A program made the position numbers and the translations under genes. DNA of 64,000 nt from Methanobrevibacter sp. YE315 (lineage in GTDB: Archaea; Methanobacteriota; Methanobacteria; Methanobacteriales; Methanobacteriaceae): the NCBI RefSeq assembly GCF_001548675.1, contig NZ_CP010834.1, positions 2,019,501 through 2,083,500 of the forward strand. The letters run 5' to 3'. The notes beneath the pieces are model-generated. The model was not told the origin of the DNA and made no database searches. It saw nothing but the letters and a program-made list of their open reading frames with translations. This document shows positions 27,577-37,469 of this stretch, in pieces; the first letter of the stretch is position 1; the number at the start of each line of letters is the position of its first letter.

Positions 27577-29027
27577 AATATCCCTCCTACAAAGTTAGAA
27601 ATTCCATTGACAACAACATCAGGGAAGAAACCTAATGCAATAATGATTATTAATAATATTCCCATTGCAAACACCATTGTGCGTGGAACTTCCTTATTTT
27701 CAACTTCTAATTCAGCTGGTTTTGGTCTTAAAAACATCACATAATATGTTTTTACAAATACTACAAATGTGGCTATACTTACCATAATAGCTAAAATAGA
27801 TATCTCAGGGAATCCGCAACTTAAAGAAGCCTGAACCAGCATTAATTTAGATTGGAAACCGCTTAAAGGAGGTACGCCCGCCATTGCTAAACCACCGATT
27901 AAAAGCATTAAGCTTACTTTTGGATGGTATGCCAGAAGCCCTCCGAGTTTACGAGTATCTACCTCATTTGTTGCATTGACAATTGCGCCAAATCCTATGA
28001 ATAATAATGCAGTAATAATAATTTCGTTTAAAGCCTGGAACAAACCTGCAGTAATTGCATAATTAGTTCCAAGACCAATACCTAATCCAATGAAACCAAG
28101 TTCACCTACAGCCAAAAATCCAATCATTCTTCTGAAGTCCGTTTGGGTAAGCGCAAGAGAGACGCCCAATATCATAGCTAAGATAGAGAAGAACACTATG
28201 AGAACTTCAAAGATTGGTAATGTGGAATAGATTCTATGCATGATTAAGACAATTGAAATCATTGAAATAACTGTAAATGATTGAAGCAATGCTGCTCCAT
28301 GAGGTTCTGCTTTTGAATAAATTCCAGATTTTATAGTATGGAATGGTGGTAAACCGGATGCGTATAACCAACCAAAGAAGATTAATCCGAGTGAGGATAA
28401 AAATACTGGAGAAGTAGCATCAACTAAACCTTTATGAACAGCTGCTGCAATATCTGTAACATTTACACTACCTGTCATTGCTAGCAGGAATCCAATTCCT
28501 AAAAGCATTATTGGACTTCCAATTGATCCTAAAATCATATACTTTAAAGCCATTTCGTAACTGTAGTCAATTGAAGATGCTGCAACAATACCCACCTGTG
28601 CAAGTGCTAGTATTTCAAAGAATACAAACATGTGGAAAATATCATCTGTCAACAACATTGCTGTAACTGCTGCAGTACCTAAGAATAATAAGAATAAATA
28701 AGGTCCTGAGACTTTCCTATAATTAGCTAGGTAAATGAAAACAACCAAGAATGTTAAGATTCCTATCATTGCAATGAATATCTGTTGCAAGAAAGTGAAT
28801 GAATATGTGATTGCTGGATGATATACTACATTTGTCACATTATCTAAAATCGGTGAATAACCTCCAAAGTAATGCAATCCATAATTAGACAACAATGGAA
28901 TCAGAGGAAGACAAATCGCAACAATGAATGCAAAAATCTTAGTGGCCTTATTGAATTTTGAAAAAGCACTAATAATTAATGCAGCCATCAAAGGAACAAT
29001 AACCATAAGTGGGATTAATTCATTCAT
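27573..29027 (-). CDS. ehbF: Energy-converting hydrogenase B subunit F (NuoN/MnhD-like ion pump)
   Basis: Proton- or sodium-translocating subunit of 484 residues with about 13-14 membrane helices, homologous to NuoN/NuoM and MrpD. Key polar residues within helices are visible: the glutamate in [13 protein letters not shown], the histidines and lysines in [20 protein letters not shown], and the lysine in [10 protein letters not shown]. It overlaps ehbE by 8 bases. Confidence 0.93.
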   Translation of the reverse strand: MNELIPLMVIVPLMAALIISAFSKFNKATKIFAFIVAICLPLIPLLSNYGLHYFGGYSPILDNVTNVVYHPAITYSFTFLQQIFIAMIGILTFLVVFIYLANYRKVSGPYLFLLFLGTAAVTAMLLTDDIFHMFVFFEILALAQVGIVAASSIDYSYEMALKYMILGSIGSPIMLLGIGFLLAMTGSVNVTDIAAAVHKGLVDATSPVFLSSLGLIFFGWLYASGLPPFHTIKSGIYSKAEPHGAALLQSFTVISMISIVLIMHRIYSTLPIFEVLIVFFSILAMILGVSLALTQTDFRRMIGFLAVGELGFIGLGIGLGTNYAITAGLFQALNEIIITALLFIGFGAIVNATNEVDTRKLGGLLAYHPKVSLMLLIGGLAMAGVPPLSGFQSKLMLVQASLSCGFPEISILAIMVSIATFVVFVKTYYVMFLRPKPAELEVENKEVPRTMVFAMGILLIIIIALGFFPDVVVNGISNFVGGIL

Positions 29028-29406
29028 TGTATTCCTCCTGTTTTGATGTGTCAGCCAACATTACTTTTGTGCTTAAAGTACCATATTTCCTATAAAGAAC
29101 CATTACTAAAGCCAACATTACGGCCAAGGTACTTGCACCGATTACAATACTGGTAAGTACTAAACCAAAAGGCAATGGATAAGCAGCATTAGATGCAAAC
29201 CATGATGTATCCATTCCAGGCATCAAAATAGGTACAACACCACCTGCTTTATAACCAATAGCAACAATAAACAGATTAGCACCTTCTTCAATAAAACTAA
29301 TACCAATTATCTTTTTTATGATATTATCAATGAAAATTGCTGAGTAAAGTCCGACAACAATCAAAGCAATTGATGTTAATAATATCGCAAGTTGAGTCTG
29401 TGCCAT
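29020..29406 (-). CDS. ehbE: Energy-converting hydrogenase B subunit E (NuoK/MnhC-like)
   Basis: A 128-residue protein with three membrane segments and the buried glutamate region [18 protein letters not shown]. The second half [23 protein letters not shown] is the standard NuoK/MrpC C-terminal segment. It overlaps ehbD by one base. Confidence 0.9.
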   Translation of the reverse strand: MAQTQLAILLTSIALIVVGLYSAIFIDNIIKKIIGISFIEEGANLFIVAIGYKAGGVVPILMPGMDTSWFASNAAYPLPFGLVLTSIVIGASTLAVMLALVMVLYRKYGTLSTKVMLADTSKQEEYNE

Positions 29407-29657
29407 TAGCTATCCTCCCTTTGAGTTTTTTTAACAGCCAAAGCAATAAATACAGGAATAATCGCTGCGCCCACAATTGCTTGAGTTAAAGCAACATCAG
29501 GTGCCAATAAAATTTGGAAAAGAACTGCAAGAGCCCCTCCTGAAAATCCTGTTAGAATTGCTGCTTTCAATAAATCTTCCTGAATAAGAGCAAGGATTGC
29601 ACTTAAAACAATAATAATACATAATACAAACTCTAACATCTTACTCATCCTCTTCAA
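29406..29657 (-). CDS. ehbD: Energy-converting hydrogenase B subunit D (MbhD-like)
   Basis: An 83-residue membrane protein with three hydrophobic segments and the family pattern [20 protein letters not shown] (DUF4040/MbhD). It overlaps ehbC by 17 bases. Confidence 0.88.
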   Translation of the reverse strand: MKRMSKMLEFVLCIIIVLSAILALIQEDLLKAAILTGFSGGALAVLFQILLAPDVALTQAIVGAAIIPVFIALAVKKTQREDS

Positions 29658-30063
29658 TTTCTAATGTAGTAACAGAAAATCTATCATCAGCTTTAAGTTT
29701 CTCTGAATTTTCACTCTCTAAAGCTTGCATTTTTTCTTTAGGATGGAAAAATGGATGATTTTCATCTACTTCAACTTCAACATTCTGTAAATCTACGTTA
29801 TTTTCTCTATCTTCTTTTTTCCAATAAGCATTAGCTATTGCATGTGCTATAAATGGCGCTAGAATAAAGTAGATTCCAGCAAGCAAATATTGGCCAATGG
29901 CAATCATGGCAATGATACATGCAACATCAAAAATACCTATAATGTGAATTCTTGCATAAACAACATTCTTTGTATTTTTGCCTAAACTAAGAAAGCCCAC
30001 AGCAGATATTATAATTAAAACTGCCGCTATAACAAGAAGGACTGATTGAATATATTCTATCAT
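29641..30063 (-). CDS. ehbC: Energy-converting hydrogenase B subunit C (MnhG-like)
   Basis: A 140-residue protein. The first 85 residues hold three membrane segments of the MnhG/PhaG type. The remaining 55 are a polar acidic cytoplasmic tail not found in typical MnhG. It overlaps ehbB by 4 bases. Confidence 0.87.
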   Translation of the reverse strand: MIEYIQSVLLVIAAVLIIISAVGFLSLGKNTKNVVYARIHIIGIFDVACIIAMIAIGQYLLAGIYFILAPFIAHAIANAYWKKEDRENNVDLQNVEVEVDENHPFFHPKEKMQALESENSEKLKADDRFSVTTLEIEEDE

Positions 30064-30326
30064 TCATCATCACCTCCCAAAACTACAGCGAAGGCAACAG
30101 TACCTACAAAACCAAAGAATATTAAAGCTAATGATATATCTCTAAAGAAACCAAGATTATATAAATCACCAACAATGAGTAAAGCTACTGCAAAGGCATT
30201 AACCACAACAGAACTTCCAAGAAGACCCATTGAAGTGGATTTATAAGCACTTGCTCTTAAAGCGGCAAACATCATTATAATTAATGCAATAACCACAATA
30301 TATTTTGAAATAAATAATATATCCAT
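30060..30326 (-). CDS. ehbB: Energy-converting hydrogenase B subunit B (MnhF-like)
   Basis: An 88-residue protein with three hydrophobic helices and the core DISLALIFFGFVGTVAFAVV, matching MnhF/PhaF antiporter subunits. Confidence 0.87.
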   Translation of the reverse strand: MDILFISKYIVVIALIIMMFAALRASAYKSTSMGLLGSSVVVNAFAVALLIVGDLYNLGFFRDISLALIFFGFVGTVAFAVVLGGDDE

Positions 30327-30363
30327 ACTATCTCACTCGTTTCTTTAATAAGAAAATGTCCTT

Positions 30364-30678
30364 TTATTCCAACATTTTCTTTATATATGGTTCAAAAGGA
30401 ATGATATCCTCTTTTTTTCTTGGAGAAATAGTAGCTACTTTGATAATGTTATTTTCACTGTCTAAATCAACAGACAAAGTACCAGGAGTCAAAGAAATAC
30501 TATTTGCTAAAATTGTCTGGGAAACAGGTCTCTCCAAAACTGTTTCTACATCGACAATTACAGGATCAATATTCCTCCTTAAAATTCCATTAAACGCAAC
30601 ATCTATTGTTGATTTAATGATTTCATAAATAAGGTCTAAGAAATAAATAATTCCATAACCAATTCTAGTCAAAAACAT
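30364..30678 (-). CDS. ehbA: Energy-converting hydrogenase B subunit A (MnhE-like)
   Basis: First gene of the operon. The 104-residue MnhE/PhaE-like protein has one N-terminal membrane helix and the conserved core ILANSISLTPGTLSVDL. It is followed by 16 more genes on the same strand with minimal gaps, in A-to-Q order. The promoter lies at 30710-30768. Confidence 0.9.
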   Translation of the reverse strand: MFLTRIGYGIIYFLDLIYEIIKSTIDVAFNGILRRNIDPVIVDVETVLERPVSQTILANSISLTPGTLSVDLDSENNIIKVATISPRKKEDIIPFEPYIKKMLE

Positions 30679-30709
30679 TAAACAAGCTCCATTTCATTAT
30701 ATGATAAAA

Positions 30710-30768
30710 GTCAATAAATTGACATTAATTAATAATATTATTATTTATCATGATTATTTATTATAAAT
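30710..30768 (-). promoter_or_regulatory. ehb operon promoter with palindromic elements
   Basis: Reading leftward, a TATA-like TTTATAATA (about 30758-30767) would place the transcript start near 30735. A palindrome GTCAAT-N2-ATTGAC (30710-30723) lies immediately downstream of that point, and a perfect AT palindrome of 14 bases (30730-30743) overlaps it. The position suits a repressor operator. The rest of the gap up to 31047 is very A/T-rich, with two imperfect direct repeats and no convincing gene. Confidence 0.45.
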
Positions 30769-31002
30769 GTATGCTTTTTACAAAAAATCCATTTAAAAAA
30801 TGAATAACATGTGTAATAAATTTATTAAAAAATTAAATGAACAACATATGTATTAAATTGAAAAAATAAGAAAAAAATCCCACTCAAAATCAAAATTAAG
30901 AAAAAATGTCAATAAATAAAAAAATTATATACCTCCATATACAATTTAACTATGACTAAAGTAAAATAATAAGGATTTCAACTTTACATAATTACCCTCC
31001 GA

Positions 31003-31047
31003 TTTGCATAAAAAGCAAAAATATGCTATTTTTAAAAAATAATCGGC
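31003..31047 (-). terminator. Possible hairpin after the DUF457-type gene
   Basis: Just downstream of the stop at 31048, CCGATT and AATCGG pair across an A/T-rich interval that contains an inner GCATA/TATGC hairpin. It lacks a strong terminal T-run, so the assignment is weak. Confidence 0.3.
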
Positions 31048-31752
31048 TTAATTGATAACATACATCTCAAAAAGTCTAAACAAAACAGGTGCATGATACA
31101 ATAAAGAGAGTACTGCCAATATAAAAATACTAATTAATCCGAAATTTCTGTAAACCTTTTTTGAAGATAATGGTGCAAATAATTTAATTCCAGCCGGAGT
31201 GAAAGAATCAAGAACCACATGGGAAAATATCCCCAATAGCAAACCTAAGACAATTTCTATATATGAAACTTCCCCATCTGGAATAATGAATAAACTCAAA
31301 AAGAACAAGGGTAAAAATATCATTAAAAGTTTTTTATTTAAAAACAAAAAGCTTAAAAGTGCAATTAAAACACCCAAAATCAAATAATGATTATTGAGAG
31401 GTGTTACTTTAATAACTAACTCCAATGCCGAAATCAGTATCAGACTAACGGCCGAAGTTAACGTTAAAACCCCAAAAAGTGAATGTGTGAAACTGCGATG
31501 TTCCGAAAAATAAAATGTAACACCTACAAATACAATAATCAATCCCAAGAGAACAGGCAATTTAAGCATGTAAAGTGAAATAAATACTACTAATCCCAAA
31601 ATAATCATCTTATAGACATTTTCCTTTTTGAATTTATGATCAAAGTCAGGAATATTTGCACCAATGAATGTTAAAGCAATTAACAGAGGACTGTGAAAAA
31701 ACATACATGCGAGTATAACTGCAAATATTGAATGTCCCTTATAAGAAGACAC
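31048..31752 (-). CDS. Membrane-bound metal-dependent hydrolase (YdjM/DUF457 family)
   Basis: A 234-residue polytopic protein with the family's conserved metal-ligand pattern: FHSPLL, NIPDFDHKF, EHRSFTHSLFG and FSHVVLDSFTPAGIKLF. About six to eight hydrophobic segments surround these polar motifs. The family includes E. coli YdjM. The substrate is unknown. Confidence 0.82.
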   Translation of the reverse strand: MSSYKGHSIFAVILACMFFHSPLLIALTFIGANIPDFDHKFKKENVYKMIILGLVVFISLYMLKLPVLLGLIIVFVGVTFYFSEHRSFTHSLFGVLTLTSAVSLILISALELVIKVTPLNNHYLILGVLIALLSFLFLNKKLLMIFLPLFFLSLFIIPDGEVSYIEIVLGLLLGIFSHVVLDSFTPAGIKLFAPLSSKKVYRNFGLISIFILAVLSLLYHAPVLFRLFEMYVIN

Positions 31753-31878
31753 TTAAATCACCTTAGTTAAACATTATACCCTATTATTAAAAATAGGTAA
31801 TCCAAGAGCATTTGAAAAGTAATCCTCGAAAAATATTGATGAAACTTAACCATAATATTGTAAATGCCCTGCTTAAAA

Positions 31879-32619
31879 CTAAATTCCAAAATAAGACAAA
31901 AAGCTTTTCATTTGAGATAAAGACTTTTCAACACTGCCACCAACCACATTACCGAATGGGCATAACACCTCACCCGTTATGGCGGGGATTTTTTTCAGAT
32001 TACAGACATCCTCAACAGCCCCCTTATAAGATGATCCCGCATAATCAAAGGATATCATGTCAGAGCCCACATCCTGTGAGATATAATTTGCAATTAAAAA
32101 GCTTTCAGGACTTGGGGATTTTGATGAAAAAATTGATTCGAATCCCGGATTTGAATTATAACTAGTAGAGTGAAAATCCCCCACAAAATCAATTCCCTCT
32201 TCAACAATTGCCTTGATAATTAAATTGCTTAAAGAGTTGTTAATGTGAGATGACCTATTTAAATCCATAGAATTAAATGTCCGTTCATTATACATTGTTG
32301 ATTTTGGAGATGCAAATGGAATAAAATATAAAGTGTGATTCAAATCGTTGTTAATAAATTCATTCAATAGCTTGACATTAGCAATCTGGGGAGGCAATTC
32401 ATTTCCATGAATGCCTGATAAAACCAATATCTTATTTCCGCCATCCCCCAATTTAAAGATTGGTGTTCCATAAACAGATTTTTCTAAAATAAATTGAGTC
32501 AAGGGAGTCCATGTTAAACGTTCAAGCAAATTTTTATTTCTTGAAATAAATCCTCTTGAAAAGTTTGAAATATAGCACATTTCCAAATTTTCAAACCCCT
32601 CAATTTTTCTAAAATCCAT
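31879..32619 (-). CDS. Zinc carboxypeptidase-like (AstE/aspartoacylase type) hydrolase
   Basis: A 246-residue M14-type amidohydrolase-like protein. Zinc ligands are visible as SGIHGNELP (H and E) and the later GDFHSTSYN. A further MDLNRS segment matches the substrate-binding arginine region of succinylglutamate desuccinylases. It is smaller than typical AstE (about 320). The substrate is unknown. It is divergent from the helicase gene. Confidence 0.75.
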   Translation of the reverse strand: MDFRKIEGFENLEMCYISNFSRGFISRNKNLLERLTWTPLTQFILEKSVYGTPIFKLGDGGNKILVLSGIHGNELPPQIANVKLLNEFINNDLNHTLYFIPFASPKSTMYNERTFNSMDLNRSSHINNSLSNLIIKAIVEEGIDFVGDFHSTSYNSNPGFESIFSSKSPSPESFLIANYISQDVGSDMISFDYAGSSYKGAVEDVCNLKKIPAITGEVLCPFGNVVGGSVEKSLSQMKSFLSYFGI

Positions 32620-32657
32620 AATTAATTATAGATTAAAACTCTTATTTAAAAATAAGT

Positions 32658-34586
32658 ATGAAAATCAAGAAATATATCAAAAATTTAATAAGGCTCGTAA
32701 ATTATGAAAGAGATGCTGAAATAGACTTAATGACCCATGAAATCAGCACCATGTCCGGAGCTAAACGAGAAGAGTTAGGAAGAGCAGTCAATAAGGTAAA
32801 GGGAAAATATTTAGGAAAAGAACTTGGTCTGCAGATAGTCCAGTTTGGAAGATCCGAACCTATTGATACTGAAATAGCTGTTGGAGACATGGTTTTAGTA
32901 AGTACAGATAACCCTTTGCGAAGTGATTTGACAGGTACAGTTACAGAAAAAGGAGCTAGGTTTATTAAAGTGGCTTTTGATAAAAGAATCCCAAAATGGG
33001 CCTTGAAAAAGAAAGTTCGCCTTGATTTATATGCAAACGACGTTACATTTAGAAGAATGGAGGACAATCTTAACCATTTAAGTTTAAAAGGAAAAAATGC
33101 ACTGGAATATATTTTAAATCAGAGAAAGCCAAAAAAGAATAGGGCAGTGCCTTATATTAATTATATCGACAAGTCATTGAATAAATCTCAAAAATCAGCT
33201 ATTGAAAATGCACTATCATGTGAAAACTTCTTTTTGATACATGGTCCTTTTGGAACAGGAAAAACAAGAACTCTAGTGGAACTGATTTCACAAGAAACCA
33301 GGCAAAACCACAAGGTATTAGCTACAGCTGAAAGCAATGCCGCTGTAGACAACATCCTAGAAAGACTAATGGAAAATAAAAAACTTGAATTAACAAGATT
33401 AGGTCATCCTCAAAGAGTTTCGAAACACAATATCACCCAAACATTGGCATATAAAGTTGAAAATCACGATTTAAACAAAAAAATTAAAAAAATCCACAAA
33501 AAAATCGATAAACTGATTGGTAAGAGAAGCAATTTTACAAAACCTACTCCACAATATCGCAGAGGCTATGGAGACTATGATATCCTGCATAACGCTTCAA
33601 AGGGGAAAGGGGGAAGAGGCATCAGTCCCGATAAAATGAAATCAATGGCACAGTGGATTGAAATAAATCAGGAAATTGATGAAGCTCATGATGAAATAAA
33701 AAGAATTGAAAATAAAATGATTAAAGACATTATTGAAAAGAGCAATGTCATTCTTGCCACAAATTCATCAGCGGCACTGGAATCAATAGCGCGGACCAAA
33801 TTCGATGTTGCCATCATTGATGAAGCTTCACAGGCAACAATTCCAAGCATTCTAATCCCAATTGCCAAAGCCCATAGATTTATCCTGGCGGGAGACCATA
33901 AACAGTTGCCTCCAACAATCATTAGTGAAAAAGCAGGGGAGTTGGAAAAAACCCTGTTTGAAGAGCTAATCAGAATGTATCCTTTCAAATCACAGCTTTT
34001 GAATGTTCAATACAGAATGAATAGCTTGCTGATGAAATTTCCAAATAGTGAATTTTACAACAATGGCTTAAAAAGTGATTCGAGCGTTGACGATATTACA
34101 ATTAATGATATCCTGGATTCAGGCTATGATGAAGAAGCCCTATTATTCATTGATACATCAAACATTGAAGAAAATAAAGAAAAACACTTGAAAGACTCAA
34201 AATCAATTGTAAACATGTTGGAAGGAGACATTGCTGTGAGCATAGCTAATGATTATTTGAATGCTGGAATTGATGTGGAGGATATAGGGATTATAAGCCC
34301 TTATGCAGACCAGGTGAAAACAATTCAGGACAAGACCCCTGTTGAAGTGAAAACGGTTGACGGATTTCAAGGAAGAGAAAAGGAAATCATCATCATTTCT
34401 ACAGTCCGAAGCAATGATTTTGGGAATATAGGATTTTTGAGTGATTTAAGAAGATTGAATGTTGCAATAACAAGAGCTAAACGAAAACTGATAATTATTG
34501 GAAATAAAAATACGTTAAAATCCAATCCGACATATTATAGGCTAATCAAATTTATAGAAGATGAAAATTTATTAATAGAAATTTAG
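32658..34586 (+). CDS. SF1B DNA/RNA helicase (IGHMBP2/UPF1-like)
   Basis: A 642-residue helicase. The N-terminal beta-barrel domain (about residues 45-125) precedes motif I HGPFGTGKTRTL, motif Ia ATAESNAAVD, motif II IDEASQA, motif III LAGDHKQLPPT, motif V KTVDGFQGREKEIIIIS and motif VI NVAITRAKRKL. A charged helical insertion of about 100 residues sits between Ia and II. The family acts on DNA or on RNP complexes. A TATA-like box directly follows the gene and may drive the RNA described at 34630. Confidence 0.92.
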   Translation: MKIKKYIKNLIRLVNYERDAEIDLMTHEISTMSGAKREELGRAVNKVKGKYLGKELGLQIVQFGRSEPIDTEIAVGDMVLVSTDNPLRSDLTGTVTEKGARFIKVAFDKRIPKWALKKKVRLDLYANDVTFRRMEDNLNHLSLKGKNALEYILNQRKPKKNRAVPYINYIDKSLNKSQKSAIENALSCENFFLIHGPFGTGKTRTLVELISQETRQNHKVLATAESNAAVDNILERLMENKKLELTRLGHPQRVSKHNITQTLAYKVENHDLNKKIKKIHKKIDKLIGKRSNFTKPTPQYRRGYGDYDILHNASKGKGGRGISPDKMKSMAQWIEINQEIDEAHDEIKRIENKMIKDIIEKSNVILATNSSAALESIARTKFDVAIIDEASQATIPSILIPIAKAHRFILAGDHKQLPPTIISEKAGELEKTLFEELIRMYPFKSQLLNVQYRMNSLLMKFPNSEFYNNGLKSDSSVDDITINDILDSGYDEEALLFIDTSNIEENKEKHLKDSKSIVNMLEGDIAVSIANDYLNAGIDVEDIGIISPYADQVKTIQDKTPVEVKTVDGFQGREKEIIIISTVRSNDFGNIGFLSDLRRLNVAITRAKRKLIIIGNKNTLKSNPTYYRLIKFIEDENLLIEI

Positions 34587-34594
34587 GTAAACCT

Positions 34595-34611
34595 AAACTT
34601 TTATATATCAT
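34595..34611 (+). promoter_or_regulatory. Candidate promoter for a small RNA upstream of argG
   Basis: AAACTTTTATATATC contains a strong archaeal TATA box with a purine-rich BRE-like lead. Transcription would begin about 25 bases on, near 34630. Confidence 0.45.
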
Positions 34612-34629
34612 TACATATTAATATCATAT

Positions 34630-34750
34630 CAAGGGATAGGAAGTTTTTAAAAAAACTTCTTTTACCATAACTCTTAATTGAGGTTACACATTTCAAAAGC
34701 GCATATAACTTTTCAACCTCAATTTAACCCTCAATTAAGAGTTTTTCTTC
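34630..34750 (+). ncRNA. Candidate structured small RNA or attenuator-like leader before argG
   Basis: Two hairpins follow the promoter. The first pairs 34640-34648 with 34651-34659. In the second, 34669-34682 (AACTCTTAATTGAG) is perfectly complementary to 34730-34743 and is followed by TTTTTCTTCT, a terminator-like end. Within it, AATTGAGGTT (34676-34685) can instead pair perfectly with 34715-34724, so two exclusive folds exist. The T-run ends about 95 bases before the argG ATG. It may be a free RNA, or a leader controlling argG. Confidence 0.45.
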
Positions 34751-34844
34751 TGTCATCTATTTTTAAAAATTATTAAATACTATTAATAATAAAACTATTT
34801 ACTGAATACTTATTCTTTTTAAGATTATTTAACGGTGATTGATT

Positions 34845-36023
34845 ATGACTGAAAAAGTAGTTTTAGCATTTAGTGGAGGGCTTGATACCTCTGTTTGTGT
34901 TAAATTATTAGAAGAAAAATATGATGTAGAAGTTATTACTGCATGTGTGGATGTTGGACAAGGCGAAGAAGAAATGGAAAAAGCAAAAACAATGGCTGCT
35001 AAAATTGGTGGATTAAAACATTACAACATTGATGCCAAAGAAGAGTTTGCCAACGAATACATCTCACGTGGAATTAAAGCAAATGCCGAATATGAAGGAT
35101 ATCCATTAAGTACTGCACTTGCAAGACCATTAATCGCACAAAAAATCATTGAAGTAGCTGAAAAAGAAGGAGCAACAGCTATTGCACACGGTTGTACTGG
35201 AAAAGGAAATGATCAATTTAGATTTGAAGCGGTTATCCTTGCAATGTCCGACTTAGACATTATCGCACCAATCAGAGAAATGAATCTAACAAGAACCGAA
35301 GAAAAAGCATATGCCGAATCTAAAGGTATTGAATTAAGCTACGATAAAATTTACAGTATTGATGAAAACCTCTGGGGAAGAGCAATTGAAGGAGACGTAT
35401 TAGAAGACCCTGCAAACGAACCTCCAGAAGACATTTATGAATGGACCAAATCATGGCAAGATGCAAATGATGAACCGGAAAAAGTATCTATTGAATTTGA
35501 AGAAGGTGTTCCAGTAGCTATAAATGGCGAAATGATGCCATTAACCGAATTAATTAAAAAAGCAAATGAAATTGCTGGAAACAACGCTATCGGTAGAGTA
35601 GATACCATCGAAAACAGAATGATTGGTCTTAAAAGTAGGGAAATCTATGAAACCCCTGGTGCAAAATTATTAATCGCTGCCCACCAAGCTTTAGAGGAAT
35701 TGGTCTTAACCACCGACGAGTTAAGATTTGCCGAATACATGTCAACACTTTATGCTGACTTAGTATACAGAGCACTCTGGCAAGAACCTTTAAGAGAAGA
35801 CCTTGACCAAGCAATTGATAAAATGCAAGAAAGAGTAAGTGGAGAAGTTGTAATGAAACTTTTCAAAGGTTCAATACAACCAATCATCAGAAAATCTCCA
35901 TTCAGCTTACACAGCATTGAACAAATTACCTTTGAAGACAAAGAAACCGAACAAAGCGAAGTTGAAGGTATGATTAAATACCACGGTCTTCAAGCAGCAA
36001 ATTACCAAAAACTAAACAGATAG
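34845..36023 (+). CDS. argG: Argininosuccinate synthase
   Basis: Condenses citrulline and aspartate using ATP in arginine synthesis. The 392 residues begin with the PP-loop [15 protein letters not shown], then [13 protein letters not shown] and [14 protein letters not shown] choose the ATG at 34845, supported by GGTGAT just upstream, over an in-frame TTG two codons earlier. It is full length and probably monocistronic, with cobB 27 bases after. Confidence 0.97.
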   Translation: MTEKVVLAFSGGLDTSVCVKLLEEKYDVEVITACVDVGQGEEEMEKAKTMAAKIGGLKHYNIDAKEEFANEYISRGIKANAEYEGYPLSTALARPLIAQKIIEVAEKEGATAIAHGCTGKGNDQFRFEAVILAMSDLDIIAPIREMNLTRTEEKAYAESKGIELSYDKIYSIDENLWGRAIEGDVLEDPANEPPEDIYEWTKSWQDANDEPEKVSIEFEEGVPVAINGEMMPLTELIKKANEIAGNNAIGRVDTIENRMIGLKSREIYETPGAKLLIAAHQALEELVLTTDELRFAEYMSTLYADLVYRALWQEPLREDLDQAIDKMQERVSGEVVMKLFKGSIQPIIRKSPFSLHSIEQITFEDKETEQSEVEGMIKYHGLQAANYQKLNR

Positions 36024-36050
36024 CTTTAACGCTATCATTTTCTTATTTTT

Positions 36051-36776
36051 ATGACAAAAATTAAACAACTACAAGAAATAATTGACTCTTCAGACAATAT
36101 CGTATTTTTTGGAGGGGCTGGAGTATCAACAGAAAGCGGCATTCCAGATTTCAGATCTGAAAGTGGAATTTTTAAAAGTTTAGAAAAATATGGGGATACA
36201 CCTGAAAATCTGGTTTCACATAGTTATTATTTAGATCACACAGAAGAATTTTTCAATTATTACAAAGAAAACCTTGTTTTTAAAGATGCGCAACCCAATC
36301 CCGCTCATTTAAAGCTCGCCGAGCTTGAAAAATCTGGGAAACTAAAAGCAGTCATTACTCAAAATATCGACGGATTACATCAAAAAGCAGGAAGCAAAAA
36401 CGTATTGGAACTTCACGGCAGCATTCATAGAAATTATTGTCAGATTTGCTCAAAAGAATATGATTTAAATTATATTTTAGAAAGTGATGGAATTCCGAGA
36501 TGTGAATGTGGAGGCATTGTTAAACCGGATGTTGTTTTATACGAAGAACCCCTGAACAATGCGGTTTTAAATTTTTCAGTGGATTACATCTCACATGCAG
36601 ATACCTTAATAATTGGAGGAACATCTCTTGTGGTTTATCCTGCAGCAGGACTTATAAACTACTTTAACGGCAAAAATCTTGTATTAATCAATAAAAGTGA
36701 AACACCATATGACAATCTTGCATCACTTGTCATTAACGATGCCATTGGAGAGGTTCTGTCCCAAATCAAAATCTAA
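36051..36776 (+). CDS. cobB: NAD-dependent protein deacylase (Sir2/CobB)
   Basis: Sirtuin of 241 residues. NAD-binding FFGGAGVSTESGIPDFRSE, catalytic histidine in QNIDGLHQKAGSKNVLELHGS, zinc cysteines CQIC and CEC, and the GGTSLVVYPAAG loop are all present. Archaeal targets include chromatin protein Alba. Its last 54 bases overlap the convergent sfsA 3' end. Confidence 0.95.
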   Translation: MTKIKQLQEIIDSSDNIVFFGGAGVSTESGIPDFRSESGIFKSLEKYGDTPENLVSHSYYLDHTEEFFNYYKENLVFKDAQPNPAHLKLAELEKSGKLKAVITQNIDGLHQKAGSKNVLELHGSIHRNYCQICSKEYDLNYILESDGIPRCECGGIVKPDVVLYEEPLNNAVLNFSVDYISHADTLIIGGTSLVVYPAAGLINYFNGKNLVLINKSETPYDNLASLVINDAIGEVLSQIKI

Positions 36777-37469
36777 TGATTCCGGAATTAATGTAATCCC
36801 ATCCAACTGATTATCACATTTATAAACAAGGATTTCAACACCTTCAGCATAAGCTTCATTTAAAGTTTGTGAAAATATTGGATCATTATCCCAATTTGGC
36901 CTAAAGGAATTACCGGCAGGATGTTGAATCAAAAAGAATACAACACAACGATTACCCTCTTTTTTAAGTTTTATTAATTCCTTTAGATGCTTTGCACCGC
37001 GTTCGGTTGGGGCATCGGGAAATCTGGCTTCACCGTCTACAATCAAGGTGACGCCCTTCACTTCAACAAAACAGGGCTCAGTTAAAAAACTCATTCCACA
37101 ACAGTCATCTTCCTCATTAGCCAAATATATGTCTATTCTTGAATTATCGACTGTTTTTTCCCTCTGATGATAAGAATAACCAGAAAGTTCTATTATTTTA
37201 TTGTTTGCAATTGCATCAAATACAATACTGTTCGCTTGCTGTGAATAGAGAGATACTAAGAAACCTTTGTTTTCTACGAAATGAAGTGAATATTTGGTTT
37301 TCCTATTTGGATTGTCTGAAGGTTTAAGCCATACGATTGCACCATCAACTAAAAGTTCTTTACACCTTCCAGTATTTGGCACGTGAGCTATTTCCAATTT
37401 TCCATCGACTTCAACTTCGGCAATGAATCTGTTAGGACGGTTTTTAAAAATTCCCTTAACATAACCCAT
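36723..37469 (-). CDS. sfsA: SfsA family nuclease-like protein
   Basis: A 248-residue SfsA protein: an N-terminal OB-like domain (RFIAEVEVDGKLEIAHVPNTGR) and a nuclease-like core with FVEVKGVTL and FPDAPTERGAKHL, the D/E-x-K arrangement. E. coli SfsA was named for sugar fermentation stimulation and is related to PD-(D/E)XK nucleases. It overlaps nnr by 14 bases upstream and cobB by 54 bases at its 3' end. Confidence 0.93.
   Translation of the reverse strand: MGYVKGIFKNRPNRFIAEVEVDGKLEIAHVPNTGRCKELLVDGAIVWLKPSDNPNRKTKYSLHFVENKGFLVSLYSQQANSIVFDAIANNKIIELSGYSYHQREKTVDNSRIDIYLANEEDDCCGMSFLTEPCFVEVKGVTLIVDGEARFPDAPTERGAKHLKELIKLKKEGNRCVVFFLIQHPAGNSFRPNWDNDPIFSQTLNEAYAEGVEILVYKCDNQLDGITLIPESLDFDLGQNLSNGIVNDK

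Noticed and set aside
30984-31000. GGAGGG followed by ATG-TAA on the minus strand, a start-stop minimal frame
   Set aside because: It has no coding capacity and no clear link to ehbA 300 bases away; probably chance or the remnant of a lost gene.
34839-34844. In-frame TTG upstream start for argG
   Set aside because: The ATG at 34845 has the GGTGAT site at normal spacing and gives the conserved short N-terminus.
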